This document shows positions 41,131 to 50,179 of a DNA stretch of 64,000 nt, in pieces. Below the pieces are notes generated by a model. It had not been told where the DNA came from. It made no database searches and saw nothing but the letters and a program-made list of their open reading frames with translations. This DNA comes from a virus, in IMG/VR virus record IMGVR_UViG_3300029286_003693, positions 1-64,000 of that record; one strand, 5' to 3'. Every line of letters begins with the position of its first letter. Position 1 is the first letter of the stretch. The translations under genes were made by a program, and so were the position numbers.

Positions 41131-43586
41131 TACACGATCCTCGCTTCAAGGTTGAACACTGAGAAGTCCTTCAGGCCGAGACCAAGACCGGTATAATGAC
41201 GAGCGATGAGCTTCTGGATCTCGTATTCAAGGAGACCATTCCGGGTCTGTTTGCTCGGGTTACACTGCCCAAAGTTCGTCTTCAGGGTCGAATACAAGTC
41301 ACAGGCCGCCATGATCTCCACTTCGTTTCGGTTCGACCGGAGGGCGGAAGGCGGATTGTATCCGACCTCTCCTGGATACTGAGACCGGAGATAGACACGA
41401 TCCGAGACCGCGGCCTTTTTCTGTTCCGGCGCCATGGCGTCATAATCGACTCCGCCCACGTATTTGATCGATGCCGGGTCAAGGTGGTCATAGATCCCCT
41501 TGTTTGCTTCCTGCCTCACAGAGGTCAATGCAGGGTTCTCAAACATAGTCACGGCCTGCCTCTGCACGATGTAAATCTGGCTGATGACGCGCCGGGTGTG
41601 CTTTGTCTGCCTGGTAAAGTGAGTGTTTACGGGGAGGTCTCTTCTTGCCGTTATATTGCCTGGGCTGAAACTGAGCCCGCTCATGTACCAAATCGCTGCT
41701 TCCCATCCCGGAGCCGCATGCCACATGCTGCCGATCGGCGTGTCAATGAAGGTGGCTCTAATCCTCCACTGCTCGGCGTTGCTCTTGAACCACCAGGTCC
41801 TGTCCACGCCCCATGTTGCGCACGAGTATTGGAAGCTGTTCATCCAGTTGTCGTACCTGTGCCAAACGTCGATGTGCTCTAAGCGGGAGTTCATCGCCGT
41901 AATGAATGTCGGCTCCGTGGGAGAGAGGGGAATTGGATTTTGCAATAACCGAAACGATCCAATGCCCGCCGTCTTCAGCGCCGGGTGGGTTGTCCGGTGA
42001 AAGCCGCCGTCGTTGATCCGTTTCAAGGTGCCGTAACTGAAGATGTTGTTGTCGCCCGCTTGTGTGATGTCAGAGGCAACCATAAGGGATATGTCGCTCA
42101 TGGATAGCGCCCCCACCAGGGCTTGCCCCCCTACTCCAAACCAGGAGGTCCCGGCCAGGCGTTCTGCCGCTGTATTCCCAATGGGAATAACCGGAGGAAG
42201 ATTGGTAAGCCGCACGAATTTCCACATCGCATCGCAGGCGTCTACAACGAGCCCGCCATAGACGTTCTTCGCGCACACCCATATTTCATCTTCTCCGTAG
42301 GCGTTCTGCATGTGATAGGAACTTCCCTTCAGTGGGTTCCCGTCCTTGTCGTTAGCGATCTCCCAAGGGGTAAAGGCACTCGTCCCGAGGATGGTGTCCA
42401 CCTCCGTCTGCGCGGCATCACGTATGCTCTTATAGGCCCGGTATTTGACGATTACCTGGCCTGCTGAAAGCGCGACGAATTCGGCCTGAAGGGCGGGGTA
42501 TGTCAGGGGGATCATCACAGACAGCTCTTCCCACCTGGAAATCTTAGTAGAGTCAAGAGTCCCGATCAGATCATTCATCTGGCCGATCTTCGTTTGGAGT
42601 TCTTGCAGCCGGGCCTGGGTCTTGGGAGGCATTTCTTGTGTCTCGCCGGATCCCTTCACGTCAAAGCTGCGGGTGTCGTCGTTGAAGGCCAGGGGGCTTG
42701 CGGCCTTCCACTTCAGGATGTTTTCCTTCCCGGCGTTGAACTTCTCCATCGTCTTCGCAAAGGTTCCATCGCTCGCACCGGCGCTGTCGGTGAAAAGGGC
42801 CAGCGATGTATTCGCCAGCAAGTTGAAGATGGGGTTCGCATAGATGTCATAAGAGGTCCACCACGCGCTCGGCTGCGCTCCGTCCCGGATCTTGTTGCCC
42901 TGGAAATCAGAGAGCCAGTCCGGCGTAAACCCCGCCTCCTGGCTCTGGTCATCGCCCTGCGAGCCAAGCGTGAAGAGTTCTTCGTCCGCGAATTTGTAGT
43001 AATCGAGGGCCGGTTTGAAGTCTTCTATGGACACAGGGAAGACGTAGGGCACACCTGATATAGGATTATAGACGGTGGCCGCGGTTCCCTTCGCCGTGTC
43101 CCAGACGGTGCAGTATTCACACGGATGATCATTCACTTCATTGATTTGGTACAGCCCCCCCTCAAGCCATCTGCCGAATGGTGGAGCCAGAGGCACCAGG
43201 GCGGCAACCCCAATCCGGATGAAGAGGTAGTTGTAGGCGCACGGGAGAGCGCCGTCGCGGTGAGCGATGACGTACACCTTCTCGTACTCCTCGCCTTTGC
43301 CCGGAGTCGTCCCGATCTTCGCCATTAGGATCACCTTGTCGCCCACGCCGAACCCCTTGGCCCCATCGACGATTGCCCCATTGGCACGATCAATGCCGGT
43401 CTTCTGGCAGTGATAACGGACAGGCGCGTTGTAGAAGATCTTCTTGTTCTCGTACTCCACGTCCGCCGTATCCCACTTCGCCGCGACAACCCCGGCGGTT
43501 TCAAGATAGACGGCTTTGATCACCCCTTCGAGGTAAACGTAGCTTTGGAGATCGCCGAGGTTTATGTGGTTGAATAGACCCATCAT
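41130..43586 (-). CDS. Large phage structural protein (818 aa)
   Basis: Start at 43586 with AAGGAAAT upstream. The N-terminal 130 residues contain beta-barrel-like sequence (KKIFYNAPVRYHCQ, GFGVGDKVILMAK, KVYVIAHRDG) similar in feel to small oligonucleotide-fold or KOW-like barrels. The rest is a long mixed region with a short coiled coil (QARLQELQTKIGQMND) and many Trp/Tyr. Not recognised as a named family. Size and position between fibre genes suggest a tail hub or tail-tip component. Confidence 0.55.
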   Translation of the reverse strand: MMGLFNHINLGDLQSYVYLEGVIKAVYLETAGVVAAKWDTADVEYENKKIFYNAPVRYHCQKTGIDRANGAIVDGAKGFGVGDKVILMAKIGTTPGKGEEYEKVYVIAHRDGALPCAYNYLFIRIGVAALVPLAPPFGRWLEGGLYQINEVNDHPCEYCTVWDTAKGTAATVYNPISGVPYVFPVSIEDFKPALDYYKFADEELFTLGSQGDDQSQEAGFTPDWLSDFQGNKIRDGAQPSAWWTSYDIYANPIFNLLANTSLALFTDSAGASDGTFAKTMEKFNAGKENILKWKAASPLAFNDDTRSFDVKGSGETQEMPPKTQARLQELQTKIGQMNDLIGTLDSTKISRWEELSVMIPLTYPALQAEFVALSAGQVIVKYRAYKSIRDAAQTEVDTILGTSAFTPWEIANDKDGNPLKGSSYHMQNAYGEDEIWVCAKNVYGGLVVDACDAMWKFVRLTNLPPVIPIGNTAAERLAGTSWFGVGGQALVGALSMSDISLMVASDITQAGDNNIFSYGTLKRINDGGFHRTTHPALKTAGIGSFRLLQNPIPLSPTEPTFITAMNSRLEHIDVWHRYDNWMNSFQYSCATWGVDRTWWFKSNAEQWRIRATFIDTPIGSMWHAAPGWEAAIWYMSGLSFSPGNITARRDLPVNTHFTRQTKHTRRVISQIYIVQRQAVTMFENPALTSVRQEANKGIYDHLDPASIKYVGGVDYDAMAPEQKKAAVSDRVYLRSQYPGEVGYNPPSALRSNRNEVEIMAACDLYSTLKTNFGQCNPSKQTRNGLLEYEIQKLIARHYTGLGLGLKDFSVFNLEARIV

Positions 43587-43599
43587 ATTTCCTTAAATA

Positions 43600-43806
43600 T
43601 TAAGCCACCCACGCCGCCGCGCCACCGGGAGCACCGCCCACTTCCCCGCCCTTGTCAAACAGATCCAGTGGTTCGGCAGGATAATAGTTGATAAGATCCC
43701 ATGCCCAGTCACGAATGACGAGCGTTGAATAATCACTAAAAAGCCCAAATAGTCCTTCCCAGCTTGTTTCCGGGAGTGTTGTATGCTGAACAACGGCGAA
43801 AGCCAT
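43600..43806 (-). CDS. Small phage protein (68 aa)
   Basis: Start at 43806, preceded by GCGAGGAAG. The product is acidic and aromatic (WEGLFGLFSDYSTLVIRDWAWDLINYY) and ends in a Gly/Ala run. It was chosen over an overlapping frame (43593-43793) because of its binding site and composition. Function unknown; a tail accessory protein is possible. Confidence 0.5.
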   Translation of the reverse strand: MAFAVVQHTTLPETSWEGLFGLFSDYSTLVIRDWAWDLINYYPAEPLDLFDKGGEVGGAPGGAAAWVA

Positions 43807-43816
43807 ATCTTCCTCG

Positions 43817-45430
43817 CTATGTCGGGACGTTCGTGTGGGTTATCAACATTCCGTTAGCGGCGAATGGGAATGTCGTGAGATATCGGTAAACCCTGTCATA
43901 CACACGGAACGTCGTGGTCGTGTCCGGGTTAGTGTACCAAGCATAGTCAATGGTGATCGTTGTTCCGTCGTTCCCGGAGATTCTTCTGACCTGGCCTATT
44001 CCGGTCCCTCCGACCAGGACCACGTATTTGTCCTTGAACTGATCCGTGATCCAACTTTTCGTATTGTCTGTTATGCTAAGATTCGTCGCGGCTGTTGCCA
44101 AGACATTGGCTATTACGATTGACCCGTCGTCATTCGCAACTGAGACATCATGGTGCGTAGGGCAGGAGTTGTAGAAAATGCCCTTGTCAATCCACCCGAT
44201 AGCTGGCTGTCCATTCGAGAGGAAGTAGAAAGGTGTCATGACCTGCTTCCCGTAAAACGCATTGGTGCTTCTCATGTCGATGACGGCGAAGGCATTGCGT
44301 CCAGTACCGACAGTCAGTCCGGCATCTGCGAAATGTGAAGTGGGGAAAGGAGTTTGATAGCCATTATTCGTATAGCCATGACACGAGAAGAACGTAGACG
44401 CTGGGAGACCAATCGTAGCCCCGGAAGCATAATTTCGAGGGAGGGTTTCAACGATAATATGCGTAGCGTCTGGAAGCGAAGCAACCTTCAACTTGTCGCA
44501 TCCTTCTCCGGCAACACCCAGGATTTGGAAGAACCCACCAGTTGAAGGGACTTTCGAGGAGTCCGTCACAGGGATGCTTACGTTGTTACCCGCAACGATG
44601 GCATCAGTCGTCTGGATAAGATCCGGGAAAAATCTCTTTGGAAAGTGCCCCCAGGCCGCACAAAACATCTCGACAGTAGAGGCATTTACAGTCCGACAGT
44701 TTATGTAGATCATGTCTTTATCGCCAGCGATATGGCATTCATACGTGGCGTTGAACTGGTTGAGATACCAAAAAGAAGAGGGGTCATATTGTTTTCTCGT
44801 CCCGGTGTGCGCCGTTGCATCCCAATACTGATATGCGTCATAACGCAGGACGGTTGGCTCCACTCTTAGATGAACATACCCGTATGGTTCAAGTCCGGAT
44901 TCCCCCCTCGATTTCCAGACAGTATTGGCCTCTGTCCCCCATACTTGGATTCCACTCCATGCAGACCAAGAGTTTGTGTCGTTATTGTTCGCGACATTTC
45001 CCGCACAACTCCCTGTTCCGGCTCTCCATTCGACTACAACAGTGGTGCTGGTGTAGGATGTGCATTCAAAAGTTGGGTGAGCAGCCGCACATTTGTACTT
45101 GACCCCATTGTTAGTGACGGGATCTGTACGATTAATGGCCAATGCAAAATTTGCTAAAGAGGCGGCAAGATTGGCGCCAATCAGTACCTCCATGTCGGCT
45201 CCCGTAAGGGTCGCTTTCATTGTGTACACAATGCCGTCTAATGTTATTGTCTCGTTTGTCGAGAATATATTTCCGCCTGTGAACGTGTATTTGCACCTTT
45301 GCGCCCCATACGAATCATGGAGCTCCCAGCCTTGGGCCGCAAGAAACGTCTTGAGATATTCGTAGAACTGGTGTGCGACACTTCCGTTTAATGACGGCGT
45401 CTTGAAGTGGTATGATTTCCAGACGGACAT
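43817..45430 (-). CDS. Phage tail or fibre protein (537 aa)
   Basis: Start at 45430 after GGAAGG. The sequence is rich in Ser/Thr/Asn/Gly beta-strand pattern (ETITLDGIVYTMKATLTGAD; NGVKYKCAAAHPTFECTSY) with scattered paired cysteines, and repeated dwelling on short strands. It resembles trimeric or sheet-rich structural proteins of podovirus tails. A receptor-binding or tail-sheath-like role cannot be settled from sequence. Confidence 0.55.
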   Translation of the reverse strand: MSVWKSYHFKTPSLNGSVAHQFYEYLKTFLAAQGWELHDSYGAQRCKYTFTGGNIFSTNETITLDGIVYTMKATLTGADMEVLIGANLAASLANFALAINRTDPVTNNGVKYKCAAAHPTFECTSYTSTTVVVEWRAGTGSCAGNVANNNDTNSWSAWSGIQVWGTEANTVWKSRGESGLEPYGYVHLRVEPTVLRYDAYQYWDATAHTGTRKQYDPSSFWYLNQFNATYECHIAGDKDMIYINCRTVNASTVEMFCAAWGHFPKRFFPDLIQTTDAIVAGNNVSIPVTDSSKVPSTGGFFQILGVAGEGCDKLKVASLPDATHIIVETLPRNYASGATIGLPASTFFSCHGYTNNGYQTPFPTSHFADAGLTVGTGRNAFAVIDMRSTNAFYGKQVMTPFYFLSNGQPAIGWIDKGIFYNSCPTHHDVSVANDDGSIVIANVLATAATNLSITDNTKSWITDQFKDKYVVLVGGTGIGQVRRISGNDGTTITIDYAWYTNPDTTTTFRVYDRVYRYLTTFPFAANGMLITHTNVPT

Positions 45431-45443
45431 AATGATAACCTTC

Positions 45444-46643
45444 CTATTTTGTCGCCGCTATCGTCAGGGTGAGTTTCTGGCAACCCGCGCACGAATCGAC
45501 ATTGAAAGCGATAACGTCACCAGCCACGACACTCGTTGTCCACGTAGACAGAGTGGTGTCGCTATTCATCTCCGCCACAGAAAGAGACGGCTTTTCCGTT
45601 CCAGTAATGGAGTCGGCTACCGTGGGAACAGCGCCGGCCTTTTTCCAAACGTCCAGGACGACGGTTCCTTGCGGACTGCCGACAAGATGCCATCCGGTAA
45701 TCGTGCAGGCGAAAGGCATGATCAGGTATTGCTTAACCCCGACGGTAATCACCTGTCCCGCTCCGTCTATCGAAACCCCGAAACTGCCGGCGACGCTGCC
45801 CGTATCGCCTTTGTCGCCCTTGTCCCCTTGTGGTCCGGGAACGGTTGAGTCCGCCCCAGCCGGACCGACTTCACCCTGCGGTCCGGGAACGGTCGAATCC
45901 GCACCCGGGGGGCCGGTATCGCCCTTGTCGCCCTTTGGCCCAGGGACGGTCGAGTCCGCGCCCGCGGGACCGACCAGACTCGTCGGAGATCCCCAGGCCC
46001 CTCCCGTCTTCGGGCCGTAGATATCGGAATTGCTGGTGTCGATATAGAAGTCGCCATTGACGCCAAGTCCTGCGCCGGGAGCTCCGCTTCCGCTCAGGAC
46101 GGTTTTCCCGTCAGTCCCCGTTAGGCCAATCAGCGATACTCCTGCCCCCCAATCCGCGCCATTCTTGGGGCCGTAAATCCTGGTAACGGCTGTGTCCAAG
46201 TAGAAATCGCCAGTCAACCCGAGATCGCTGGCAGGGGCGCCGACCCCATTGAGAACGGTCTTTCCGTCTGCGCCGTCTTCGCCGGGGAGGCCCGGAGCAC
46301 CGTCGAGGTAGTCAATCCCCTTGACCGGCGTGTATCCGTCGGTTCCGGGCGCCCCGCCGTTCCCGGTGAAACCGATATCGCCTTGGTCCCCCTTGTCGCC
46401 CTTGTCGCCTTTCGGCCCTGGGACGGTCGAGACAGCGCCCATCGCGCCTGTGTCGCCTTTATCGCCCTTATCACCCTTCAGGCCACGCTGGGCATACGGT
46501 AGAGCATTCCAGGCAGTTATGCCGTTGCCTATCTTGAACAGATCGCTGTCAAGCTCAGCCCCGATTTCACCTTCCGCAAGGATAGGGTTCTCGGCTGTCC
46601 AGTCTGCGGCATTGTCCCGCCTAAATTGAATAACGACTGCCAT
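45444..46643 (-). CDS. Collagen-like tail fibre protein (399 aa)
   Basis: The start at 46643 (MAVVIQFRRDNAADW) follows GGAGG and is preferred to 46664. Residues 1-55 are a conserved phage fibre attachment head (NPILAEGEIGAELDSDLFKIGNG). Gly-X-Y collagen-like blocks follow (GLKGDKGDKGDTG; GPKGDKGDKGDQG). They are interrupted by two related 45-residue inserts (KTVLNGVGAP...FYLDTA and KTVLSGSGAP...FYIDTS). A C-terminal beta-sandwich of about 115 residues probably binds the receptor. The triple-helix blocks imply a trimer. Confidence 0.8.
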   Translation of the reverse strand: MAVVIQFRRDNAADWTAENPILAEGEIGAELDSDLFKIGNGITAWNALPYAQRGLKGDKGDKGDTGAMGAVSTVPGPKGDKGDKGDQGDIGFTGNGGAPGTDGYTPVKGIDYLDGAPGLPGEDGADGKTVLNGVGAPASDLGLTGDFYLDTAVTRIYGPKNGADWGAGVSLIGLTGTDGKTVLSGSGAPGAGLGVNGDFYIDTSNSDIYGPKTGGAWGSPTSLVGPAGADSTVPGPKGDKGDTGPPGADSTVPGPQGEVGPAGADSTVPGPQGDKGDKGDTGSVAGSFGVSIDGAGQVITVGVKQYLIMPFACTITGWHLVGSPQGTVVLDVWKKAGAVPTVADSITGTEKPSLSVAEMNSDTTLSTWTTSVVAGDVIAFNVDSCAGCQKLTLTIAATK

Positions 46644-46839
46644 CGGCTGCTCCTCCGCCATCAAGGTGTATCAGGTCGCCGTAGTGCGTGTTCGCGTGGC
46701 CCCCATCATAGTTGATGATGCCTCGGTACTGACGACCCGCTCCTGCCCCGCCTGGGCTGGTGATGATCGTGACATCGTCCGCCTCGCAGACGGTAACGAC
46801 GCTGTCATCTTCTTCGTGGATTATGAACGGGTTGTCCAT
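46621..46839 (-). CDS. Small acidic phage protein (72 aa)
   Basis: Start at 46839, two bases after the upstream stop; the 3' end overlaps the fibre gene by 23 bases. The product starts MDNPFIIHEEDDSVVTVCEA and ends in a Gly-rich segment (YGDLIHLDGGGAADG). No family recognised. Coupling to the fibre gene suggests a fibre accessory or chaperone. Confidence 0.5.
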   Translation of the reverse strand: MDNPFIIHEEDDSVVTVCEADDVTIITSPGGAGAGRQYRGIINYDGGHANTHYGDLIHLDGGGAADGSRYSI

Positions 46840-46840
46840 T

Positions 46841-47059
46841 TCACTCGATGTCCTCTGACCGCACTGTTATGTCTTCATCGCGGTCTGCCCGAGCTTTGTA
46901 ACCCGGCAGATGAACAGCCTGCAGGTACTCGGCACGGTACGCATCAATTTTCTCCGTCACTGCCATCTCGCCCACCACCGCAATCGCGTTTGCAACCCAC
47001 TCGTCCACGTTCACAACAACATGGGCAAGCACAGCTCGGTCTTCTTCAGATAGTTCCAT
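46841..47059 (-). CDS. Small helical phage protein (72 aa)
   Basis: Start at 47059 after AGGAGTGACGG. Helical and acidic (EEDRAVLAHVVVNVDEWVANAIAVVGEMAVTEKI). It sits between the C1q-like fibre gene and the small acidic gene. No family recognised. Confidence 0.5.
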   Translation of the reverse strand: MELSEEDRAVLAHVVVNVDEWVANAIAVVGEMAVTEKIDAYRAEYLQAVHLPGYKARADRDEDITVRSEDIE

Positions 47060-47068
47060 CCGTCACTC

Positions 47069-47854
47069 CTAATCCACCTTGCAGACAAGATGTCCCATGA
47101 TCCTTGTGTAGATATTCACCGCCTCTCCATACACATCAACAACTTGAGTGCTGGGGGAAACCTTGCAAAGCCAGTACGCCGTATCTCCAGCGTCCATCGG
47201 CACGCTCAGCACGTTTTCATGCAGCGCATACGTGCGCCAATGCTGTTGACTTGCAAGAACGGTATCTTGGATGTAATTTTTTTGGGTTGTCATGAGGTAC
47301 AAATAAAACCCGACGTGCGTGGCCAAAATGCCGAGGAGCTGCACGGTGATTGCAAAGTCATAAAGCCCCTTCACAGGCGCCGTAAACAGCCCCGTAACCA
47401 GCGAGTAACAGCCCCCATTGTTGACCAGAACCGAATTGGGCTCGACCTTCCAGGTTACAGACGCGCCCAGTTTATCGGTATATTGCCAGGTGCTATGGAC
47501 ATGGTACGCAGGCCACGGGGCGGGGACTTTGTTATCAAGGACGTGTTTTAGGCCAGCCGGAGTGAGTGCCCTGACCGCATCGATTCCAAGCAAAGCCTCA
47601 CTGAGCGTCGCGATCTCGATTTTTCCTTTGACTGTTTCGGAAGCATCGGGGACGGTGCCCCCACTCCATGCGGAAGAGTGCGCTGCGATCTTGCTTGAAG
47701 CCGCCGCGGCCTTTAGCGCTGCAGCAGACGCGGCATCACTCGCTCCGGAAGCATACCCGATGGCCCTTGACGCAGCATCAGACGCACTTGAAGCAAGGTC
47801 GCTTGCCGCCGCGGCCTCGTTCGGGTCAAAGCTCGTGCTGAGATAGCCGGGCAT
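47069..47854 (-). CDS. Ala-rich fibre protein with C1q-like head (261 aa)
   Basis: Start at 47854 after CAAGGAAGAG. Residues 1-75 are an Ala/Ser helix (SDLASSASDAASRAIGYASG) behind a GYLSTSFDP start shared with the 151-residue protein at 49125. After a linker (GTVPDASETVKGKIEI) the last 150 residues match the C1q/TNF-like jelly-roll pattern: a GLFTAPVKGLYDFAI strand pair and an aromatic GFYLYL strand. Trimeric C1q-like heads are used as receptor-binding domains in phage fibres; that role is inferred. Confidence 0.65.
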   Translation of the reverse strand: MPGYLSTSFDPNEAAAASDLASSASDAASRAIGYASGASDAASAAALKAAAASSKIAAHSSAWSGGTVPDASETVKGKIEIATLSEALLGIDAVRALTPAGLKHVLDNKVPAPWPAYHVHSTWQYTDKLGASVTWKVEPNSVLVNNGGCYSLVTGLFTAPVKGLYDFAITVQLLGILATHVGFYLYLMTTQKNYIQDTVLASQQHWRTYALHENVLSVPMDAGDTAYWLCKVSPSTQVVDVYGEAVNIYTRIMGHLVCKVD

Positions 47855-47855
47855 C

Positions 47856-48017
47856 TTACTCTTCCTTGCTTTCCACCTTCAGGACCTTAAAGTCCGGGTC
47901 TTTTTTTATCGCCTCTTTGATCGTGGATCTGACTGCCCTCACCTTCCTGCGCCAGTCTCCACCGTCTCCGAAGGACACGGCAGTGGTGACTACAAACGTG
48001 ATCGGTTTCGTATCCAT
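47856..48017 (-). CDS. Small phage protein (53 aa)
   Basis: The start at 48017 (MDTKPITFVVTTAVSF) follows GTAGGAGCG and fits just after the glycosyltransferase stop (48028); a longer frame to 48107 would overlap it. Basic, strand-helix pattern with a charged C-terminus (VRSTIKEAIKKDPDFKV). Unknown function. Confidence 0.5.
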   Translation of the reverse strand: MDTKPITFVVTTAVSFGDGGDWRRKVRAVRSTIKEAIKKDPDFKVLKVESKEE

Positions 48018-48027
48018 GTTCGCGCTC

Positions 48028-49062
48028 CTACTTCTTGGCAAGTAGCTCATTATAAAGCTCAATATACGTTTCAACATGCTTCCCCCTATCGAAGTTCTCC
48101 CTGGCATACTGCATGGTTTCTTCCCTCAGCGTACTCCCAGGGGCCTTCAGGTCATTCCAGCATCTCTCGATCTGTTCTGCGATGGAATGAAGGTCAAACG
48201 GCTTTGCATGGTACTTCGTGTATTCCCCGTTGTAGCTGACGACAGGGACGCCGAAGGCCATCATCTCCATCGTCACCCGGCTGGCAATGCCGGAATAGTT
48301 GTTGTTGAACCCGATGTCGGCCCCCGCCTGGAACGGCTTCAGGTTGTTGTTTGCCAGTTGGATGTTCTCGCAGGCTGTTTCCAGGGCTCTTTTGTGGCTC
48401 CGGACGAAGACGTTTCTCCACATCCCGATCGGCTCAAGCAGCAGGGAAAATACGTTCAGTCTTGCCTCCGGGATCTTCTCCATCACGTATGGCATTGCCC
48501 AGATGATATGAAGGGGTAGCTTTTCCACCCTCGGAGTATCGCAGGAGAGAATCGCCGGATGGTCCTCATACTGCCACGGCGCCGTCCCTTCCAGGTCTTC
48601 CAGATCAATGCTGTTCGGGATATACCGGCAGCGCCCCACTTTCTCGTCGTACAGCTTCATGACGTCGTACTCGTGGGTGTTGATGCAGACCGTGGCGTCC
48701 ATCTTCCAGAGAAGGTTCACATGCAGGTTGAACGAGTCGCTCACCTTCTCCCATTCTTTGAACACCATATGCTCAGTCGGCCCGTGCAGAACTGCCACCG
48801 TGACCTTCTTCACCTGCTCCTTCTTCATTTCCGCATCATCGGGAAAGGCGGAATGCAGGACCCAAACGTCGGCTTTTTTCGCCTCTTCCCAGGTGATCGG
48901 GCGGAAACCCTTGTCGTTCCTCTCTGCCGTTGGGATGGCTTCGTAGGAAATGGCAAGCTCCGATCGAATGCCGGCGCGGGTCTCATATTTGCACTGATTC
49001 TTACAGGATTCGTACATCCCGCTGATCCGTGGACCCCAGTTGCTCCAGTGAACTACGAACAT
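48028..49062 (-). CDS. Glycosyltransferase family 4-like protein (344 aa)
   Basis: The start at 49062 (MFVVHWSNWGPRISG) is used; a longer frame to 49416 lies antisense-like over the Ala-rich gene. The N-terminal domain shows an ordered Rossmann pattern with TVAVLHGPTEHMVF, and YIPNSIDLEDLEG is the typical donor-domain entry. The C-terminal half has NNNLKPFQAGADIGFNNNYSGIASRVTMEMMAFGVPVVS, close to the EPFG..E/A.A.G.PVV motif of GT-B enzymes, although the canonical Glu spacing is altered. It probably decorates virion fibres or lipopolysaccharide during infection. Donor sugar unknown. Confidence 0.7.
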   Translation of the reverse strand: MFVVHWSNWGPRISGMYESCKNQCKYETRAGIRSELAISYEAIPTAERNDKGFRPITWEEAKKADVWVLHSAFPDDAEMKKEQVKKVTVAVLHGPTEHMVFKEWEKVSDSFNLHVNLLWKMDATVCINTHEYDVMKLYDEKVGRCRYIPNSIDLEDLEGTAPWQYEDHPAILSCDTPRVEKLPLHIIWAMPYVMEKIPEARLNVFSLLLEPIGMWRNVFVRSHKRALETACENIQLANNNLKPFQAGADIGFNNNYSGIASRVTMEMMAFGVPVVSYNGEYTKYHAKPFDLHSIAEQIERCWNDLKAPGSTLREETMQYARENFDRGKHVETYIELYNELLAKK

Positions 49063-49124
49063 TTTGCCATCCCTTTTTGGGTGGAGAAGGGAGCCTTCGC
49101 CCCCCTCTCCGGGTGATGATACTG

Positions 49125-49580
49125 CTACGCCTGAGCGACCGAGCTGTACCGCAGTTTGATGAGCCCTGCCGACGTGTAAACGATGTTCTTGACAGCCCTC
49201 GAATTGACACCGGGATCTGTGAAGACCGCGCTCGACAGACGGCCCTTTGCCGCCAGTCCTGCCGACGCTCCGGCAGCCAACGCCGCTGCCGCACTCTGAG
49301 CATCGCTTGCCGCAGACTGCGCAATAACGACCTGAGAAGCCGCCGCATTGGCCACGGAATGCGCGTGAACCGCAGCAGCCGAAGCCACTGCCGCTTTGGA
49401 CGCGCCAACACCCCACGACGAGGAATGTGCCGCTATCGCGCTCACGGCACTCGCCGCTGCAGCCATCGCTGCCGACGCGTTGCTATGGGCATCACTTGCC
49501 GCTGCAAGAGCTGCCGTCGCAGCGCTGTGGGCATCGCTGATCTGCGCGGGATCGAAACTCACACTTAGAAATCCAGCCAT
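49125..49580 (-). CDS. Alanine-rich fibre stalk protein (151 aa)
   Basis: Start at 49580 after GAGGAGGACAAG. It begins MAGFLSVSFDP, the same opening as the C1q-like fibre (MPGYLSTSFDP). The bulk is an Ala/Ser coiled region with HSSSW in the middle, also shared (HSSAW). The C-terminus is short (AVKNIVYTSAGLIKLRYSSVAQ), with no receptor head. This looks like a paralogous, headless stalk or chaperone of the C1q-like fibre. Confidence 0.6.
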   Translation of the reverse strand: MAGFLSVSFDPAQISDAHSAATAALAAASDAHSNASAAMAAAASAVSAIAAHSSSWGVGASKAAVASAAAVHAHSVANAAASQVVIAQSAASDAQSAAAALAAGASAGLAAKGRLSSAVFTDPGVNSRAVKNIVYTSAGLIKLRYSSVAQA

Positions 49581-49618
49581 TTTCTTGTCCTCCTCTCTTA
49601 GAGTCGGGCACCTACGGT

Positions 49619-50170
49619 CTATTCGTCATTCCGGCAGACGGCCACCATAGGGTTTTCGTAGCCTGAAACCAGCGGTTCCAGTGTATATGTTCGCAGGCTG
49701 ACACTTACGAAAGCCGTCTTGAGTATCCCCTCGAATTCTTTCGGGGCGTACTCTCGGACGTGGGTATCCGCCTTCCGATACCTGCTCAGCCGGTTAGGTG
49801 TAGAAAGGATCAGAGAACCGTTCTTGGCCATCATCCTCTTGACGTTCAAAAGGGCCTGCTTGTCGTGTTTGATATGCTCAATGATGTCGATCATGACGAT
49901 GAAATCGTATGGGCCTTCGTCGATCCCCTTTGAGATATCCCCGTATTTGAAGCGAAGTTTCGGAATGGGGAAAACCTTCTGTGCGAACCTTATGCCGCAC
50001 TCGTCTAATTCATATCCAGTCACGGCCTGCGCGTTCGTGGTCAACAGGTGCGCCCCGAACCCTGTCCCAAAGCCCACGTCGGCGACATTGCCCCGAACAA
50101 CCTTGGCTACCTGCTCATAAAGGTCAAATTGAGGGCTCAACACATATCGAAGTCGGTTCCAGAGTTCCAT
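49619..50170 (-). CDS. Class I SAM-dependent methyltransferase (183 aa)
   Basis: Start at 50170 after AAGGAGACGAC. Motif I DVGFGTGFGAHLL at about 32-44, an acidic loop residue in GYELDE, and motif IV MIDIIEH near 93. This is the Methyltransf_11/12-type fold found in sugar and lipid modification. Together with the adjacent glycosyltransferase it probably modifies a surface glycan. No DNA-methylase motif is present. Confidence 0.75.
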   Translation of the reverse strand: MELWNRLRYVLSPQFDLYEQVAKVVRGNVADVGFGTGFGAHLLTTNAQAVTGYELDECGIRFAQKVFPIPKLRFKYGDISKGIDEGPYDFIVMIDIIEHIKHDKQALLNVKRMMAKNGSLILSTPNRLSRYRKADTHVREYAPKEFEGILKTAFVSVSLRTYTLEPLVSGYENPMVAVCRNDE

Positions 50171-50179
50171 GTCGTCTCC

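Noticed and set aside
43593-43793. Alternative 66-residue ORF overlapping the 68-residue gene
   Set aside because: Same strand but different frame; weaker start context and basic composition unlike its neighbours. The 43600-43806 frame has GAGGAAG ahead of its start.
45444-46643. Diversity-generating retroelement target
   Set aside because: No reverse transcriptase, template repeat or adenine-biased variable region was seen near the fibre genes.
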